Positions 1 through 11,131 of a stretch of DNA of 64,000 bases are shown here, piece after piece. The stretch comes from Sophora flavescens (Eukaryota > Streptophyta > Magnoliopsida > Fabales > Fabaceae). The stretch lies in assembly GCA_030762895.1 (NCBI GenBank), contig JAUPTC010000114.1, positions 34,501-98,500 of the forward strand, written 5' to 3'. Made by a program: the position numbers and the translations under genes. The notes beneath the pieces are model-generated. The model had not been told where the DNA came from and made no database searches. It saw only the letters and a list, made by a program, of their open reading frames with translations. Each line of letters opens with the position of its first letter. Within the stretch, counting starts at the first letter, position 1.

Positions 1-597
1 GCAAGGAAAGGGCTGTAGTCACCCGAGGCAAAAAGAAAAATGGAAAAAGGAATTTGAGTTGAATATGTGTCAAATTCTCATGCTCTCTTAGTTCCTAGGG
101 ACTTAAGCCTAGTATCCTTGAATATCATACCCTCAGCCAGGCCCCATTACAACCTTTATAAGACCTTCTGATGTTGCATGCATGTTTTCGTGGGAACCAT
201 TTTTGAGATGAAAATCAAATCCATGGGAAGTGCTCTTGGAATGTGAAGTTGAGTGAAAAGTTGATAGCCTAGACGAAATTGAGCGAATGAGTGAAATTTT
301 ACATACCCATGTGAGGAAGGCAATTGTTTGAAATTGGTGATCTTCCTTTTGTGTGTGACTCTGATCCTCAACTTAGATTAATGATTGCATGAATGATGAA
401 GTTCTCAATTGTTTAAAGTAAATGAATGTGGGGATTACATTGATGCAAGGGGTGGAAATCATTGGAGAAAAACTGTTTTGTTAAGATTGCATGAAATTTG
501 TGCGAAATCGATTGAATCCTTTAAGCTTGCCAAGTCTTGAGTCCTTTTTGAGTTTTAGCTTGCTTGGGGACAAGCAAGGTTTAAGTTTGGGGTGTTT
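1..597 (+). mobile_element. 3' internal end of an upstream family A Athila-like retroelement
   Basis: This non-coding stretch is nearly identical to 5979-6615, the region just inside the 3' LTR of the next copy, so it is the 3' untranslated end of another copy whose start lies outside the window. It ends in a module, GGGGACAAGCAAGG followed by TTTAAGTTTGGGG, directly before the LTR at 598. That G-rich end is the probable polypurine-tract region. Short ORFs here (for example on the minus strand at 156-371) recur only because the DNA is repeated. I see no gene. Confidence 0.8.
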
Positions 598-2004
598 TGA
601 TAAGCCTCTGGCTTATCTAGTTTTATAACTAGATGGACTGTGGTTTTTGTGCAAATTATTCGAGTTGACTCTCGTTTTCACCCAAATTTGCCTTGTTGTG
701 TTCCTAAATTGGACTTTGACTCGTTCTAGGAAATTTTCGTAGTTTTTAGTCTATTTTGAATAGAATTACGCTTTTTGTTCCTTTTTTATTGTTTCAGGTT
801 AGAAGTGAAGCTCCAAGAGTCAAGGAAGCACTTCGAGTCAAGAAAACAGTGGATGCTCGCCTCGCACGCCTGAAGATCAGTAAAACAGTAACAGTCATCA
901 ATTCTGGCTCGCCACGCGAAAGGCTTCTCGCCTCACGAGAGTCTGAAGACCCTGGAAGACAGAGACCATCACGGCCTAGTCGTGATGAAGGTCACGGCTA
1001 TGACAGATTAAGGTTTCAAGACTCGCCTCGCGAATACACTCTCGCCTCGCGAGAATCCAAATTGAAAGCGCGCCAAAACTAATGTTCGCCTCGCGAACGC
1101 TTGTTCGCCCCGCGAGCGTCCGAGAACCAGAATCCCTATTTATAGGCTGTTTCAGATCAGAATGGAGAGCTCTCTGGGAGGAGATCCGAATCCTAGTTTT
1201 TCCACTTGTTTTAGAGTAGCGTTTAGGCTAGTTTCTTGTCTCTTTGGAGCTGCGTCTCCCTTTTTATTTTTCTTATTTTTATATGGTGATTATGTCGGAT
1301 TGTTTGTGTGTCATCACGGGCATGAGGAACTAATCCCCTCGTCTAGGGAATCAATGAAGCCACCCATGGCGGTATAGTGTTCATGTGATGTATGTTTTTC
1401 TTCCCTTTTCTCAATTAATGTTTTCCAATTCTGATTTGATTGTGTTGATCATATGCATGCGTGATTAACTAGTTAAACGTGTTGAGGCTGATCGACGATT
1501 CGCGTTTTAGAACTTGAATTGGGATCATCGATCGAATATTGAACGAGAGTGAGTAGGAGATCGGTGCAACCTTATAGGGAACAAGAATTAATGGAGTTTG
1601 ATGATTAGGATTGAGAGACCTAGTAAGTAATTAATCGAATCTTCGAATACGTCCTATTGAGCACGACAGTGGATATAGGAGAATTTGGGGGTCCCGGTTG
1701 ACATTGTAATTGAACTCAGGGAGGAATTCATCATCACTTGGGTACTATGCATGATTGGGTAGGTGGATTTGAGACCCTAGATATTTTAATTTCATATTTT
1801 TAGTTAATTAGTTTATTAGATTTGTTAATTTAGATTGCAATCGTATGTTCTCTCTCAACCACTTCCCTCGCTTGACCAAACGTATCGGATTTCCCACGGA
1901 TTAGTTGAATTGGTAGCCCAATCCCTGAGTTCGACCTCGGTAAATTCTTACCGTGTTTTTTTTATTACTTGCGACGACCCGGTACACTTGCCGGTGACTC
2001 AACA
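598..2004 (+). repeat. LTR of family A (5' LTR of the tandem copy)
   Basis: The 1407-bp repeat starts TGATAAGCC and ends ACTCAACA, so it has TG...CA ends, and it is followed six bases later by a tRNA-Asp primer site. The first 19 bases form a perfect stem (GATAAGCC, loop TCT, GGCTTATC), followed by CTAGTT-TTAT-AACTAG. At 850-1120 lies a GC-rich cluster of TCGCCTCGCGAG-type dyads plus one CATCACGGCC...CGTGATG unit, just upstream of a TATA box. Compared with 6616-7993 it lacks one dyad near 850 and has a different arrangement near 905-935. The remaining ~850 bp (R/U5) is unremarkable. Confidence 0.88.
1136..1146 (+). promoter_or_regulatory. Probable TATA box of the family A LTR
   Basis: CTATTTATAGG sits directly downstream of the GC-rich dyad cluster and is conserved at 7124-7133 in the other LTR. 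This is the usual place for the U3/R border in a plant LTR. The transcription start itself is not visible. Confidence 0.55.
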
Positions 2005-2010
2005 AGTTTT

Positions 2011-2032
2011 TGGCGCCGTTACCGGGGATTGG
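2011..2032 (+). other. Primer binding site, tRNA-Asp type
   Basis: TGGCGCCGTTACCGGGGATT matches the complement of the 3' end of plant tRNA-Asp with one clear mismatch (A for G in the middle). It lies six bases after the LTR, the position expected for minus-strand priming. tRNA-Asp priming is typical of Athila-type elements. Confidence 0.85.
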
Positions 2033-2154
2033 CACAACCAATTTTCCTAATTTTTAGGGAAGTTTGATTATTTGGTTAAGATATTTTTATTTTTATTTTT
2101 ATTTTCATTTTTATTTTTATTTACTATTATCTCTCTCTACTTCTTTGATTCCAC

Positions 2155-3085
2155 TTGGTCTTGCCTTGTTTTGTATGCGAGGTACACGAGGGAATGCTTC
2201 CGGATTGCGAATATTGTAATGGAGACCATTACACTTGGAGCTGTCTGTTCTACTTCTCTCAAGAATATGTGGACTCATGCCATAATTTCTATGACAGCGT
2301 GCCCCAGGACAACTATCAGAGTCAGAATCAGTATTGGGATTATATGAGGGGAGACCATCCGGGTTTCGCTTGGAGTAGTGCTGACGATGGTCTAGCTTGG
2401 CAACCACAACCTCAACAGAATTGGCAACAACAACCTTAACAGGATGATGGAAGACAACCTTGGGAGTTGGCTCTTGAGAGGACAAATGAGGCAATTGATA
2501 AGATGGCCCAACAACAACAACCTTGGGAGTTGAGTCTTGAGAGGGCAAATACAGCATTTGAGAAGGCGAATGCGGCAGTAGAGAAGTTGGGTCAGCTCGC
2601 AAGGCAACTAGAAGAGCGTCTCTCAGGCACTCTCCCAGGTGATACCGAGAACCACCTTAAGAACCAATGCAATGCCATAACAACTAGAGGCAGTAGGGTG
2701 TGGGGATCTGACTAGGATGCAACTAGTTCTCAGGAAGTTGAGGAAGAACTACCACATGTTGAGGAAGAGCAACCGGAGGAAGAGGAGTTGGCAAGGGACA
2801 AGGCACCAGAGCAAGAGGGGAGAGTTCAAAATGCAGATGAAGTGGTAGAGTATTTCACCATGCTTGCCAAGCAACCTGAAATTACTGCATCGGATAACTA
2901 TGTTGGCTTACATGCATGTGTGGACATTGGTAAGTTAGACCCTCCCACTTGTCTGGCACACTTCCTCGAGAAAACACCATTTGACCCGAGAGGAAGTGAG
3001 TTCATAATTGCGGAGGTCAATGGAGTTTTCACACACGGGCCAGGTGGAATTCTGGATAGAATCATACTGCTTCTGCTCGGGCCAC
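2155..3085 (+). pseudogene. Gag C-terminal remnant of family A plus acidic accessory ORF, cut by the gap
   Basis: One reading frame runs from 2155 into the gap, with in-frame stops at 2437-2439 (TAA) and 2713-2715 (TAG). The first part has a single zinc-knuckle-like C-x2-C-x3-H-x4-C (CEYCNGDHYTWSC), then a stretch ending GDHPGFAWSS and a Q-rich run. Next comes a coiled-coil-like segment (LERANTAFEKANAAVEKL) and a GQLARQLEERLSGTLP motif close to the QIGQLA...PQGTLPSDTE pattern at the end of Athila Gag. The capsid half of Gag is absent. From 2788 an acidic stretch leads to a segment with KLDPPTCLAHFL and FDPRGSEF that recurs in the minus-strand copy at 14106-14564 and whose function I do not recognise. 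Confidence 0.65.
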
Positions 3086-3585
3086 NNNNNNNNNNNNNNN
3101 NNNNNNNNNNNNNNNNNNNNNNNNNNNNNNNNNNNNNNNNNNNNNNNNNNNNNNNNNNNNNNNNNNNNNNNNNNNNNNNNNNNNNNNNNNNNNNNNNNNN
3201 NNNNNNNNNNNNNNNNNNNNNNNNNNNNNNNNNNNNNNNNNNNNNNNNNNNNNNNNNNNNNNNNNNNNNNNNNNNNNNNNNNNNNNNNNNNNNNNNNNNN
3301 NNNNNNNNNNNNNNNNNNNNNNNNNNNNNNNNNNNNNNNNNNNNNNNNNNNNNNNNNNNNNNNNNNNNNNNNNNNNNNNNNNNNNNNNNNNNNNNNNNNN
3401 NNNNNNNNNNNNNNNNNNNNNNNNNNNNNNNNNNNNNNNNNNNNNNNNNNNNNNNNNNNNNNNNNNNNNNNNNNNNNNNNNNNNNNNNNNNNNNNNNNNN
3501 NNNNNNNNNNNNNNNNNNNNNNNNNNNNNNNNNNNNNNNNNNNNNNNNNNNNNNNNNNNNNNNNNNNNNNNNNNNNNNNNNNNNN
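3086..3585. other. Assembly gap (500 N)
   Basis: A run of exactly 500 N, a conventional placeholder length, so the true missing length is unknown. Apparent open frames that cross it are artefacts. Confidence 0.98.
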
Positions 3586-3644
3586 GTTGCATATTCTGTT
3601 CATATTGATTATAACTGTATTGGGACTCTTCTGATTTTCAGGTT

Positions 3645-4880
3645 ATGGCTCCGCCTAAGAACACCGAAAAGCAGCAGGTTAAGCGCAAAACGCGCGGATC
3701 TGCTCAGGGGGATGACGTAGTGTTGCCTTCAGGGACGGACGCCTCCTCTAGGGCCACCTCCTACTCTCCCAGTTTCTGTTCTCCTGATCATAGGGAGCAT
3801 TGGAACCTGGTGGTGAGGAAGGAGATGGTTTTAGAGCGGCGTGTGTCCCTGGTGGGTAACAACTACGCTAGCGTCCTCGAGCAGATTCGCACCCGAGGTT
3901 GGGAGTTGTTGGCTGATCTTCCTCACCGGTATGACATCAAACTGGTGCAGGAATTTTAAGCCAACGCTCTCAAACTCGAGGGCACAGGCCCGAGCTGCGT
4001 GACAGAGGTTCAGGGGGTCCCCATCACTTTCACCGCATCAGACATTAACTCCTGCTTGGGGATCCCGGTCGGAGAGGAGCCCTGCGACTATGAACAGCTC
4101 CCCGCAGTGCAGGCCCTCGCTCAGGCCATCATAGACACTTGCTGTGTCCCAGGAGCTGCCTGGGAGGTGGGGACATCGGGGAACCTCTTGAGGTTGAGGA
4201 GGCAGGACCTCACCCCAGATGCCAAGATCTGGTCGGCGTTCCTACACGCTAACCTTAGAGTGAGCTCTCACGAGTCCACCGTCACCGCCGCTAGAGCCCA
4301 TCTCCTCTACGGCATTCTGACAAGTCGCATGATTAACGTAGGGGGAGTCATCGCCTCAGACATTCAGATGAAGGCGAACTCCCGGGAATTGAAGTAGAGC
4401 CTGGGGCATGGTTTGCTGATCACCGAGATCATACGTCGGGCGGGAGTGCCCGTGAGTACAGTTATGGAGAAGGTCCCGCGGCAGCCCATCGACCGGGATT
4501 ATATCCGACGTTTTTGCTATGTAGCCCCGGCTGCACCTAGGAGGCCACCACCCCTACCCACTCAGAGGCCACGATCATCGGACATGGTTCTGCTCTTGCA
4601 AAACCAGCAGGCGATGAGGCGGGATCAGGAGGTGTTGCGTGAGTTCCTCCGGGAGATGGCATTGGCCCAGCAGGAGGATCGGGTGCCCGTATACCCCTCC
4701 GAGGAGGAGCTGTCCCCTCGGCTTGGGTGGCAGGACTACCCTGGGGACCAGGGTGCTATGCCACGGGGGGGGTACCCGAGGGACCAGATGAGGAGGCACC
4801 AGAGGACCAGGGTGACCCGGTGGACGACATCGATTTTGATCATTGATCCAGGCCCCTGTATTCTTTACTTAGAGTTCTAG
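3645..4880 (+). pseudogene. Putative plant transposon protein (PF20167-like), two in-frame stops
   Basis: A single frame from ATG 3645 to the stop at 4878-4880 would give a protein of about 410 residues. It is broken by TAA at 3957-3959 and TAG at 4395-4397. The N-terminus is basic and low complexity (MAPPKNTEKQQVKRKTRG). The middle carries the pattern I associate with the plant transposon protein domain often found in or near Athila-like elements: VTEVQGVPITFTASDINSCL, then HESTVTAARAHLLYGIL, then INVGGVIASDI and LITEIIRRAGV. The C-terminus is rich in P, R and Q with a short coiled coil (MRRDQEVLREFLREMALAQ). Base composition is much more GC-rich than the surroundings. Biochemical function is unknown. 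The same ORF is missing from the minus-strand family A copy, so it is optional cargo. Confidence 0.7.
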
Positions 4881-5892
4881 CTAGGAGTTTGATTTGGTTG
4901 TACACTATTTGCTAGCTAGAAACTATTTTTACTGACCTTTTACTGGCAAACTTGGATAACTGTATATTTATTCTATTATGTTATTGCTTAACGTTCATGT
5001 TTGCTTGTGATGGAACAACATAGGAGAGCCCGGAATCTCATGGGCCAACCTATTGGGCAAGGATGAGGCCGAAACTAGCCTTGCTGTGAAGCGGGGTAGT
5101 AGAGAGATGAAAACTGGAAAGGAAATCAGCTGAAAGCATGGGGTCCGCTCGGACCCCATCAAGACAAAATTTTCTTAACCTTCACTTGTTTTGTTTTTGT
5201 TTTTGTTTGTCACTCTTGAATAATTTGAGAAGATCAAGAGTTTGTGTATGAATGTCGTGTCGGCAAGCTTGTTGGATTTTAATTAAATTGAGCATAGATT
5301 GATTGCATGAATTATTTTGACCATCGATGATTTCCCCCTAGGTTCTGAAATTAGAAAAGTTGATCCCCATGTGAAAAATTGAAAACTGAACTTTGAGAAT
5401 TTTATTGTCATTACTTGATTTATGATAAGTTTGGGGTGAGGGGGTGCACACACTAGGAATTGTATCTCGGTCAAACAATTTGCAAAAAAATGTCCAGGTG
5501 AGGATTTGAGCCTCCAACTTTGTTTTTGATTGTGTGAATCACTTTTAAGTTGCACTTTCCCGGATTTGCTTGAATCTCTTCATGGTTTGCATGTTTATGT
5601 GTTGCATCAAATGATTTAGGCAATTTTCTTTGAAATAGCTACTTGGCCTAAAAAGAACCATCCCTAATACATGTTCCCTAGTTAGCCACATTGAGCCTAA
5701 TTGACCTATTGTTTCTTGATGACCCTATATTATAAGCTGAAAATCTGAAAAACCATGTTAACCCAATCTTAGGATTAGGAGAGCATGGAAGCTTAGCAAG
5801 AGAAAGGTGGTGGGAAGCTAAGTTTGGGGTGGCTACAAGGTGTTATGTCATTTTGGGTTGAGAAAAAGAAAAATAGAGGTTGAAACCCAAGG

Positions 5893-5936
<44 letters not shown>

Positions 5937-5978
5937 CAAAAGAAAAGGGGCAAAACAGAAAAAAAAAAAAAAAAAAAG
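4881..5978 (+). mobile_element. 3' non-coding region of family A, with microsatellites
   Basis: No gene is seen. The stretch includes a perfect 9-bp hairpin at 5138-5159 (arms ATGGGGTCC and GGACCCCAT, loop GCTC), an (AT)20 tract at 5895-5934 and a run of 19 A at 5959-5977. The segment with AAGTTTGGGGTGGCTACAAG (near 5820) recurs in family B at about 23263-23282, showing that the two families share their 3' regions. Confidence 0.75.
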
Positions 5979-6615
5979 CAAGGAAAGGGCTGTAGTCACC
6001 CGAGGCAAACAGAAAAATGGAAAAAGGAATTTGAGTTGAATATGTGTCAAATTCTCATGCTCTCTTAGTTCCTAGCGACTTAAGCCTAGTATCCTTGAAT
6101 ATCATACCCTCAGCCAGGCCCCATTACAACCTTTATAAGACCTTCTGATGTTGCATGCATGTTTTCGTGGGAACCATTTTTGAGATGAAAATCAAGTCCA
6201 TGGGAAGTGCTCTTGGAAAGTGAAGTTGAGTGAAAAGTTGATAGCCTAGACGGAATTGAGCGAATGAGTGAAATTTTACATACCCTTGTGAGGAAGGCAA
6301 TTGTTTGAAATTGGTGATCTTCCTTTTGTGTGTGACTCTGATCCTCAACTTAGATTAATGATTGCATGAATGATGAAGTTCTCAATTGTTTAAAGTAAAT
6401 GAATGTGGGGATTACATTGATGCAAGGGGGGGGAGGGGGGGGGGGGGGGGGGGAATCATTGGAGAAAAACTGTTTTGTTGAGATTGCATGAAATTTGTTC
6501 GAAATCGATTGAATCCTTTATGCTTGCCAAGTATTGAGTCCTTTTTGAGTTTTAGCTTGCTTGGGGACAAGCAAGGTTTGAGTTTTAGCTTCCTTGGGGA
6601 CAAGCAAGGTTTAAG
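5979..6615 (+). mobile_element. 3' end of family A internal region, second copy
   Basis: Nearly identical to 1-597. It differs mainly by a G tract expanded to 28 bases (6426-6453, one A inside), where the first copy has only a short G run, and by a duplicated GGGGACAAGCAAGG module near 6560-6610. Non-coding. It ends abruptly in the deletion junction of the 3' LTR. Confidence 0.8.
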
Positions 6616-7993
6616 TTTTGTGCAAATTATTCGAGTTCACTCTCGTTTTCACCCAAATTTGCCTTGTTTTGTTCCTAAATTGGACTTTGACTCGTTCTAG
6701 GAAATTTTCGTAGTTTTTTGTCTATTTTGAATAGAATTACGCTTTTTGTTCCTTTTTTATTGTTTCAGGTTAGAAGTGAAGCTCCAAGAGTCAAGGAAGC
6801 ACTTCGAGTCAAGAAAACGGTGGAAATTTCCATTCTGAAGATACTCGCCCCGCGAGTGGATGCTCGCCTCGCGAGCCTGAAGATCAGCAAAATAGTAACA
6901 TTCATCAATTCTGGCTCGCCTCGCGAGAGTCTGAAGACCCTGGAAGACAGAGACCATCACGGCCTAGCCGTGATGAAGGTCACGGCTGTGACAGATTAAG
7001 GTTTGAAGACTCGCCCCGCGAATACACTCTCGCCTCGCGAGAATCCAAATTGAAAGAGCGCCAAAATTAATGTTCGCCTCGCGAACGCTTGTTCGCCCCG
7101 CGAGCGTCCGAGAACCTGAATCCCTATTTATAGACTGTTTCAGATCAGAATGGAGAGCTCTCTGGGAGGAGATCCGAATCCTAGTTTTTCCACTTGTTTT
7201 AGAGTAGCGTTTAGGCTAGTTTCTTGTCTCTTTGGAGCTGTGTCTCCCTTATTCTTTTTCTTATTTTGATATGGTGATTATGTCGGATTGTTTGTGTGTC
7301 GTCACGGGCATGAGGAACTAATCCCCTCGTCAAGGGAATCAATGAAGCCACCCATGGCGGTATAGTGTTCATGTGATGTATGTTTTTCTCCCCTTTTCTC
7401 AATTAATGTTTTCCAATTCTAATTTGATTGTGTTTATCGTATGCATGCATGATTAACTAGTTAAACGTGTTGAGGCTGATCGGCGATTCGCGTTTTAGAA
7501 CTTGAATTGGGATCATCGATCGAATATTGCACGAGAGTGGGTAGGAGATCGGTGCAACCTTATAGGGAACAAGAATTAATGGAGTTTGATGATTAGGATT
7601 AAGAGACCTAGTAAGTAATTAATCCAATCTTCGAATACGTCCTATTGAGCACGACAGTGGATATAGGAGAATTTGGGGGTCCCGGTTGACATTGTAATTG
7701 AACTCAGGGACGAATTCATCATCACTTGGGTACTATGCATGATTGGGTAGGTGGATTTGAGACCCTAGATATTTTAATTTCATATTTTTAGTTAATTGGT
7801 TTTATTAGATTTGTTAATTTAGATTGCAATCCTATCTTCTCTTTCAACCACTTCCCTCGCTTGACCAAACGTATCGGATTTCCCGCGGATTAGTTGAATT
7901 GGTAGCCCAATCCCTGAGTTCGACCTCGGTAAATTCTTACCGTGTTTATTTTATTACTTGCGACGACCCGGTACACTTGCCGGTGACTCAACA
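6616..7993 (+). repeat. 3' LTR of family A, 5' end deleted
   Basis: Matches 642-2004 closely, but the first ~44 bp of the LTR and ~14 bp of the preceding internal region are missing. The junction lies in a short GTTTT run present at both ends of the lost piece. The right end is intact (ACTCAACA). It keeps the GC-rich dyads (about 6845-7110), the CATCACGG unit and the TATA box CTATTTATAG at 7124-7133. It has one dyad more near 6845 than the LTR at 598. It passes directly into the ~240-bp tandem repeat. Confidence 0.85.
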
Positions 7994-9181
7994 GGTGGCA
8001 AACTTCAGATCTGCTGAAGGCGCATAGGAAAGCATCCTCATGATGTTGTTGCTTTTAAAAAATGTTGGCTTTCGATATTTATCAATTTCGTGGGGTACTC
8101 GATGGTGTGGCGAGGCTGTGGGTGCACGACTGCTCGACCTGGGTTCTGTATGGACGTGGTGTTAGGTGATGCATTCCGGGGAGGAGCCGAAGCACCAAGA
8201 GACGGGTGATCGTCCTGAAGTGGCCTTGGAAGGGGTGGCAACACTAGATCGCCCGTAGGCGCATCGGAAAGGATCCTTGAGATGTTGGTGGTTTTTAATA
8301 ATGTTGGGTATCGATATTTATCAATATTGTGGGGTACTCGATGGTGTGGCGATGTTGTGGGTGCGCGGCTCCTCGACCTTGGTGGTGGATGGACATGGTG
8401 TTTGGTGATTCCTTCCGGGGCGGAGCCGAAGAACCAATAGACGGGTGATCATCCTGAAGTGGCCTTGGAAGGGGTGGCAAACACCAGATCCGCTGAACGC
8501 ACATCGGAAAGGATTCTCGTGATGTTTGTTGGTTTTTAATAATGTTGGCTTTCGATATTTATCAATTTCATGGGGTACTTGACAGTGTGGAGAGGGTGTG
8601 GGTGCGCGGCTCCTCGACCTTTTCTGTGGATGGACGTGGTGTTAGGTGATGCCTTCCAGGGTGGAGCCGAAGCACCAATAGACGGGTGATCATCCTGAAG
8701 TGGCCTTGGAAGGGGTGGCAAACACCAGATCGGTCGAAGGCACATCGGAAAGGTTCCTTGCGATGTTGTTGGTTTTTTAAAATTTTGGCTTTCGATATTT
8801 ATCAATTTCGTGGGGTACTCGATGGTGTGGCGAGGTTGGGTGCGCGACTCCTCTGCCATGGTTGTGGAAGGATGTGGTGTTAGTTGATGCCTTCCGGGGC
8901 AGAGCCGAAGCTCCAAGAGGCGGGTGATTGTCCTGAAGTGGCCTTGGAAGGGGTGGCAAACACCAGATCTGCTGAAGGCGCATCGGAAAGGATCCTCATG
9001 ATGTTGTTTGTTTTTAAAAATGTTGGCCTTCGATATTTATCAATTTTGAGGTATACTCGACAGTGTGGTGAGGCTGTGGATGCGCGGCTCCTCAACCTAT
9101 TCTGTGGATGGACATGGTGTTAGGTGATGCCTTCCGCTGTGGAGCGAAGAACCAAGAGACAGGTGATCGTCCTGAAGTGGC
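7994..9181. repeat. ~240-bp tandem repeat, about five units
   Basis: The marker GGCCTTGGAAGGGGTGGCA recurs at about 8222, 8461, 8702 and 8940, giving a period of 238-241 bp. The first unit starts at the LTR edge and the fifth breaks off inside the marker at 9181, where the ~450-bp satellite begins. Units differ by scattered substitutions and small indels. Several minus-strand ORFs of 60-126 codons cross units because the period is close to 80 codons, but each is stopped and no conserved protein is recognisable. I read it as non-coding minisatellite or satellite DNA. The family A element appears to be inserted in or next to it. Confidence 0.85.
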
Positions 9182-11131
9182 CTATCACCAAAATCCGATA
9201 TTTGTAGCCCTGATTATGCTCTGTAAAAGTTGTCTAATTTTCGTATCTCTCTGGCTTGTGCGGCTGTAAACTGCTATTTATGCTTATTAATCATGACCTA
9301 ACCCTAGACCAAATTAAGGGGCTCTGAATAAGCTTTCCAACAAGGTATCATATGCCTTAATTGGGCTTAAGATGAGTAAGTTAGGCACATTTAAGTGAAG
9401 GAACATCATGGACTGTGTACTGATCCGCGCTAGAGAACTCGGGACCCAATTTAGCTTTTATTTTTCCCTAATTTGACAATTCTTGTGACACATGAAATTG
9501 CATGTCTCTTCCTTATCTTTCTAGGGACAGCGAGATCACCAAAATCCGATATCTGTAGCTCTAGTTATACTCTGCGCATGGCAATAAGGTATGGATGAGT
9601 GAAAAATCCTAAAATTCACAATATTTTACAATTAAGCCCAATTAAGCCCAATAATGAAAAAGCAAAAACAATGATTGTAAAAGTTGTCTAATTTTCGTCT
9701 CTCTCTGGCATGTGCGGCTGTAAACTGCTACTTATGCTTATTAATCCTGACCTAAAACTAGACCAAATTAAGGGCCTCTGAATAAGCTTTCCAACAAGGT
9801 ATCATATGCCTTAATTGGGCATAAGATGAGTAAGTTAGCCCCATTTAAGTGAAGGAACATCATGGACTGTGGCCTGATCCGTACCAGAGAACTCGGGACC
9901 CAATTTAGCCTTGATTTTGGCATAATTTGACAATTCTTGTTAAAACTGAAATTGTAGGTCTCTTCCTTTTCTTTCTAGGGACAGCAAGATCACCAAAATC
10001 CGATATCTGTAGCTCTAGTTATGCTCTGCGCAAAGCAACAAGGTCAGGATGAGCGAAAAATTCGAAAATTAACAAAGTTTAGCAATTATGCCCAAATAAG
10101 GCCAATAATGTAAAAGCAAAAACAATGATTGTAAAAGTTGTCTAATTTCTGTCTCTCTCTGGTTTGTGCGGATGTAAACAGCTATTTATGCTTATTAAAT
10201 CCTGGCCTAACCCTAGACCAAATTAAGGGCCTCTGAATAAGCTTTCCAACAAGGTATCTATGCCTTAATCGGGCTTAAGATGAGTAAGTTAGGCCCATTT
10301 AAGTGAAGGAACATTATGGACTGTGCACTGATCCGCGCCAGAGAAAACAGGACCCAATTTAGCCTAAATTTTGGCCTAATTTGACAATTCTTGTGAGACT
10401 TGAAATTGTAGGTCTCTTCCTTATCTTTCTAGGGACAGTAAAATCACCAAAATCCGATATCTGTGGCTCTAGTTATGCTCTGTGCAAGGCAACAAGGTCA
10501 GGATGAGTGGAAAATCCAAAAACTAACAATGTTTAGCAATAAAGCCCAATAATGTAAAAGCAAAAACAATGATTGTAAAAGTTGTCTAATTTCCGTCTCT
10601 CTCTGGATCCTGCGGTTGCAAACTGCTATTTATGCTTATTGATCCAGACCTAACCATAGACCAAATTAAGGGTCTCTGAATAAGCTTTCCAACAAGGTAT
10701 CATATGCCTTAATTGGGCATAAGATGAGTAAGTTAGGCCTATTTAAGTGAAGGAACATAATGGACTGCGCACTGATCCGTGCCAGAGAACTCGGGACGCG
10801 ATTTAGCTTTGATTTTGGCCAAAATTGACAATTCTTGTGATACTTGAAATTGTAGGTCTCTTCCTTATCTTTCTAGGGATAGCAAGATCACCTAAATCCG
10901 ATATTTGTAGCTCTAGTTATGCTCTGTGCAAGGCATCAAAGTCAGGATGATTGAAAAACCGAAAATTAACAATGTTTTACAATTAAGCCCAATAATGTAA
11001 AAGCAAAAACAATGATTGTAAAAGTTGTCTAATTTTCGTCTCTATCTGGCTTGTGCGGCTGTAAATTGCTATTTATCCTTATTTATCCTGACCTAACCCT
11101 AGACCAAATTAAGGGCCTCTGAATAAACTAT
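9182..11131. repeat. ~450-bp satellite array, segment 1
   Basis: The marker AGCTTTCCAACAAGGTATC recurs every 443-456 bp (9331, 9786, 10241, 10684), giving a little over four monomers. Monomers share AAATCCGATATCTGTAGCTC and TAAGATGAGTAAGTTAGG. The last monomer is split by the retroelement at 11132; its final five bases, ACTAT, are the target-site duplication. No gene is seen. Confidence 0.92.

Larger units (their letters stand above)
598..7993 (+). mobile_element. Family A non-autonomous Athila-like Ty3/gypsy retroelement (tandem copy)
   Basis: Order: LTR 598-2004, primer site 2011-2032, gag remnant, assembly gap, a PF20167-like pseudogene, long 3' region, damaged LTR 6616-7993. No reverse transcriptase, RNase H or integrase motif is visible, although the 500-base gap hides part of the middle. 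Because 1-597 is the internal end of another copy, the arrangement is internal-LTR-internal-LTR, a tandem usually produced by unequal recombination between LTRs. The right end abuts the ~240-bp tandem repeat. The left boundary lies outside the window, so no TSD can be checked. Assignment to an Athila lineage rests on the gag C-terminal pattern and the tRNA-Asp primer site. Confidence 0.8.

Noticed and set aside
756..1082. 108-codon plus-strand ORF across the LTR dyad cluster (also at 6718-6999 and on the minus strand at 12093-12413)
   Set aside because: It lies in U3, differs in frame and length among copies, and is made of dyad repeats; no domain and no consistent start.
2935..3634. Long ORFs on both strands through the N run
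   Set aside because: Produced by undetermined bases; no sequence supports them.
5895..5977. AT and A tracts as a poly(A) tail of a LINE or SINE
   Set aside because: No LINE or SINE body or TSD is next to them; they are microsatellites within the family A 3' region.
8295..8983. Proline-rich minus-strand ORFs in the ~240-bp repeat as a real repeat protein
   Set aside because: Each is interrupted in adjacent units and starts are not conserved; kept only as a low-interest observation.
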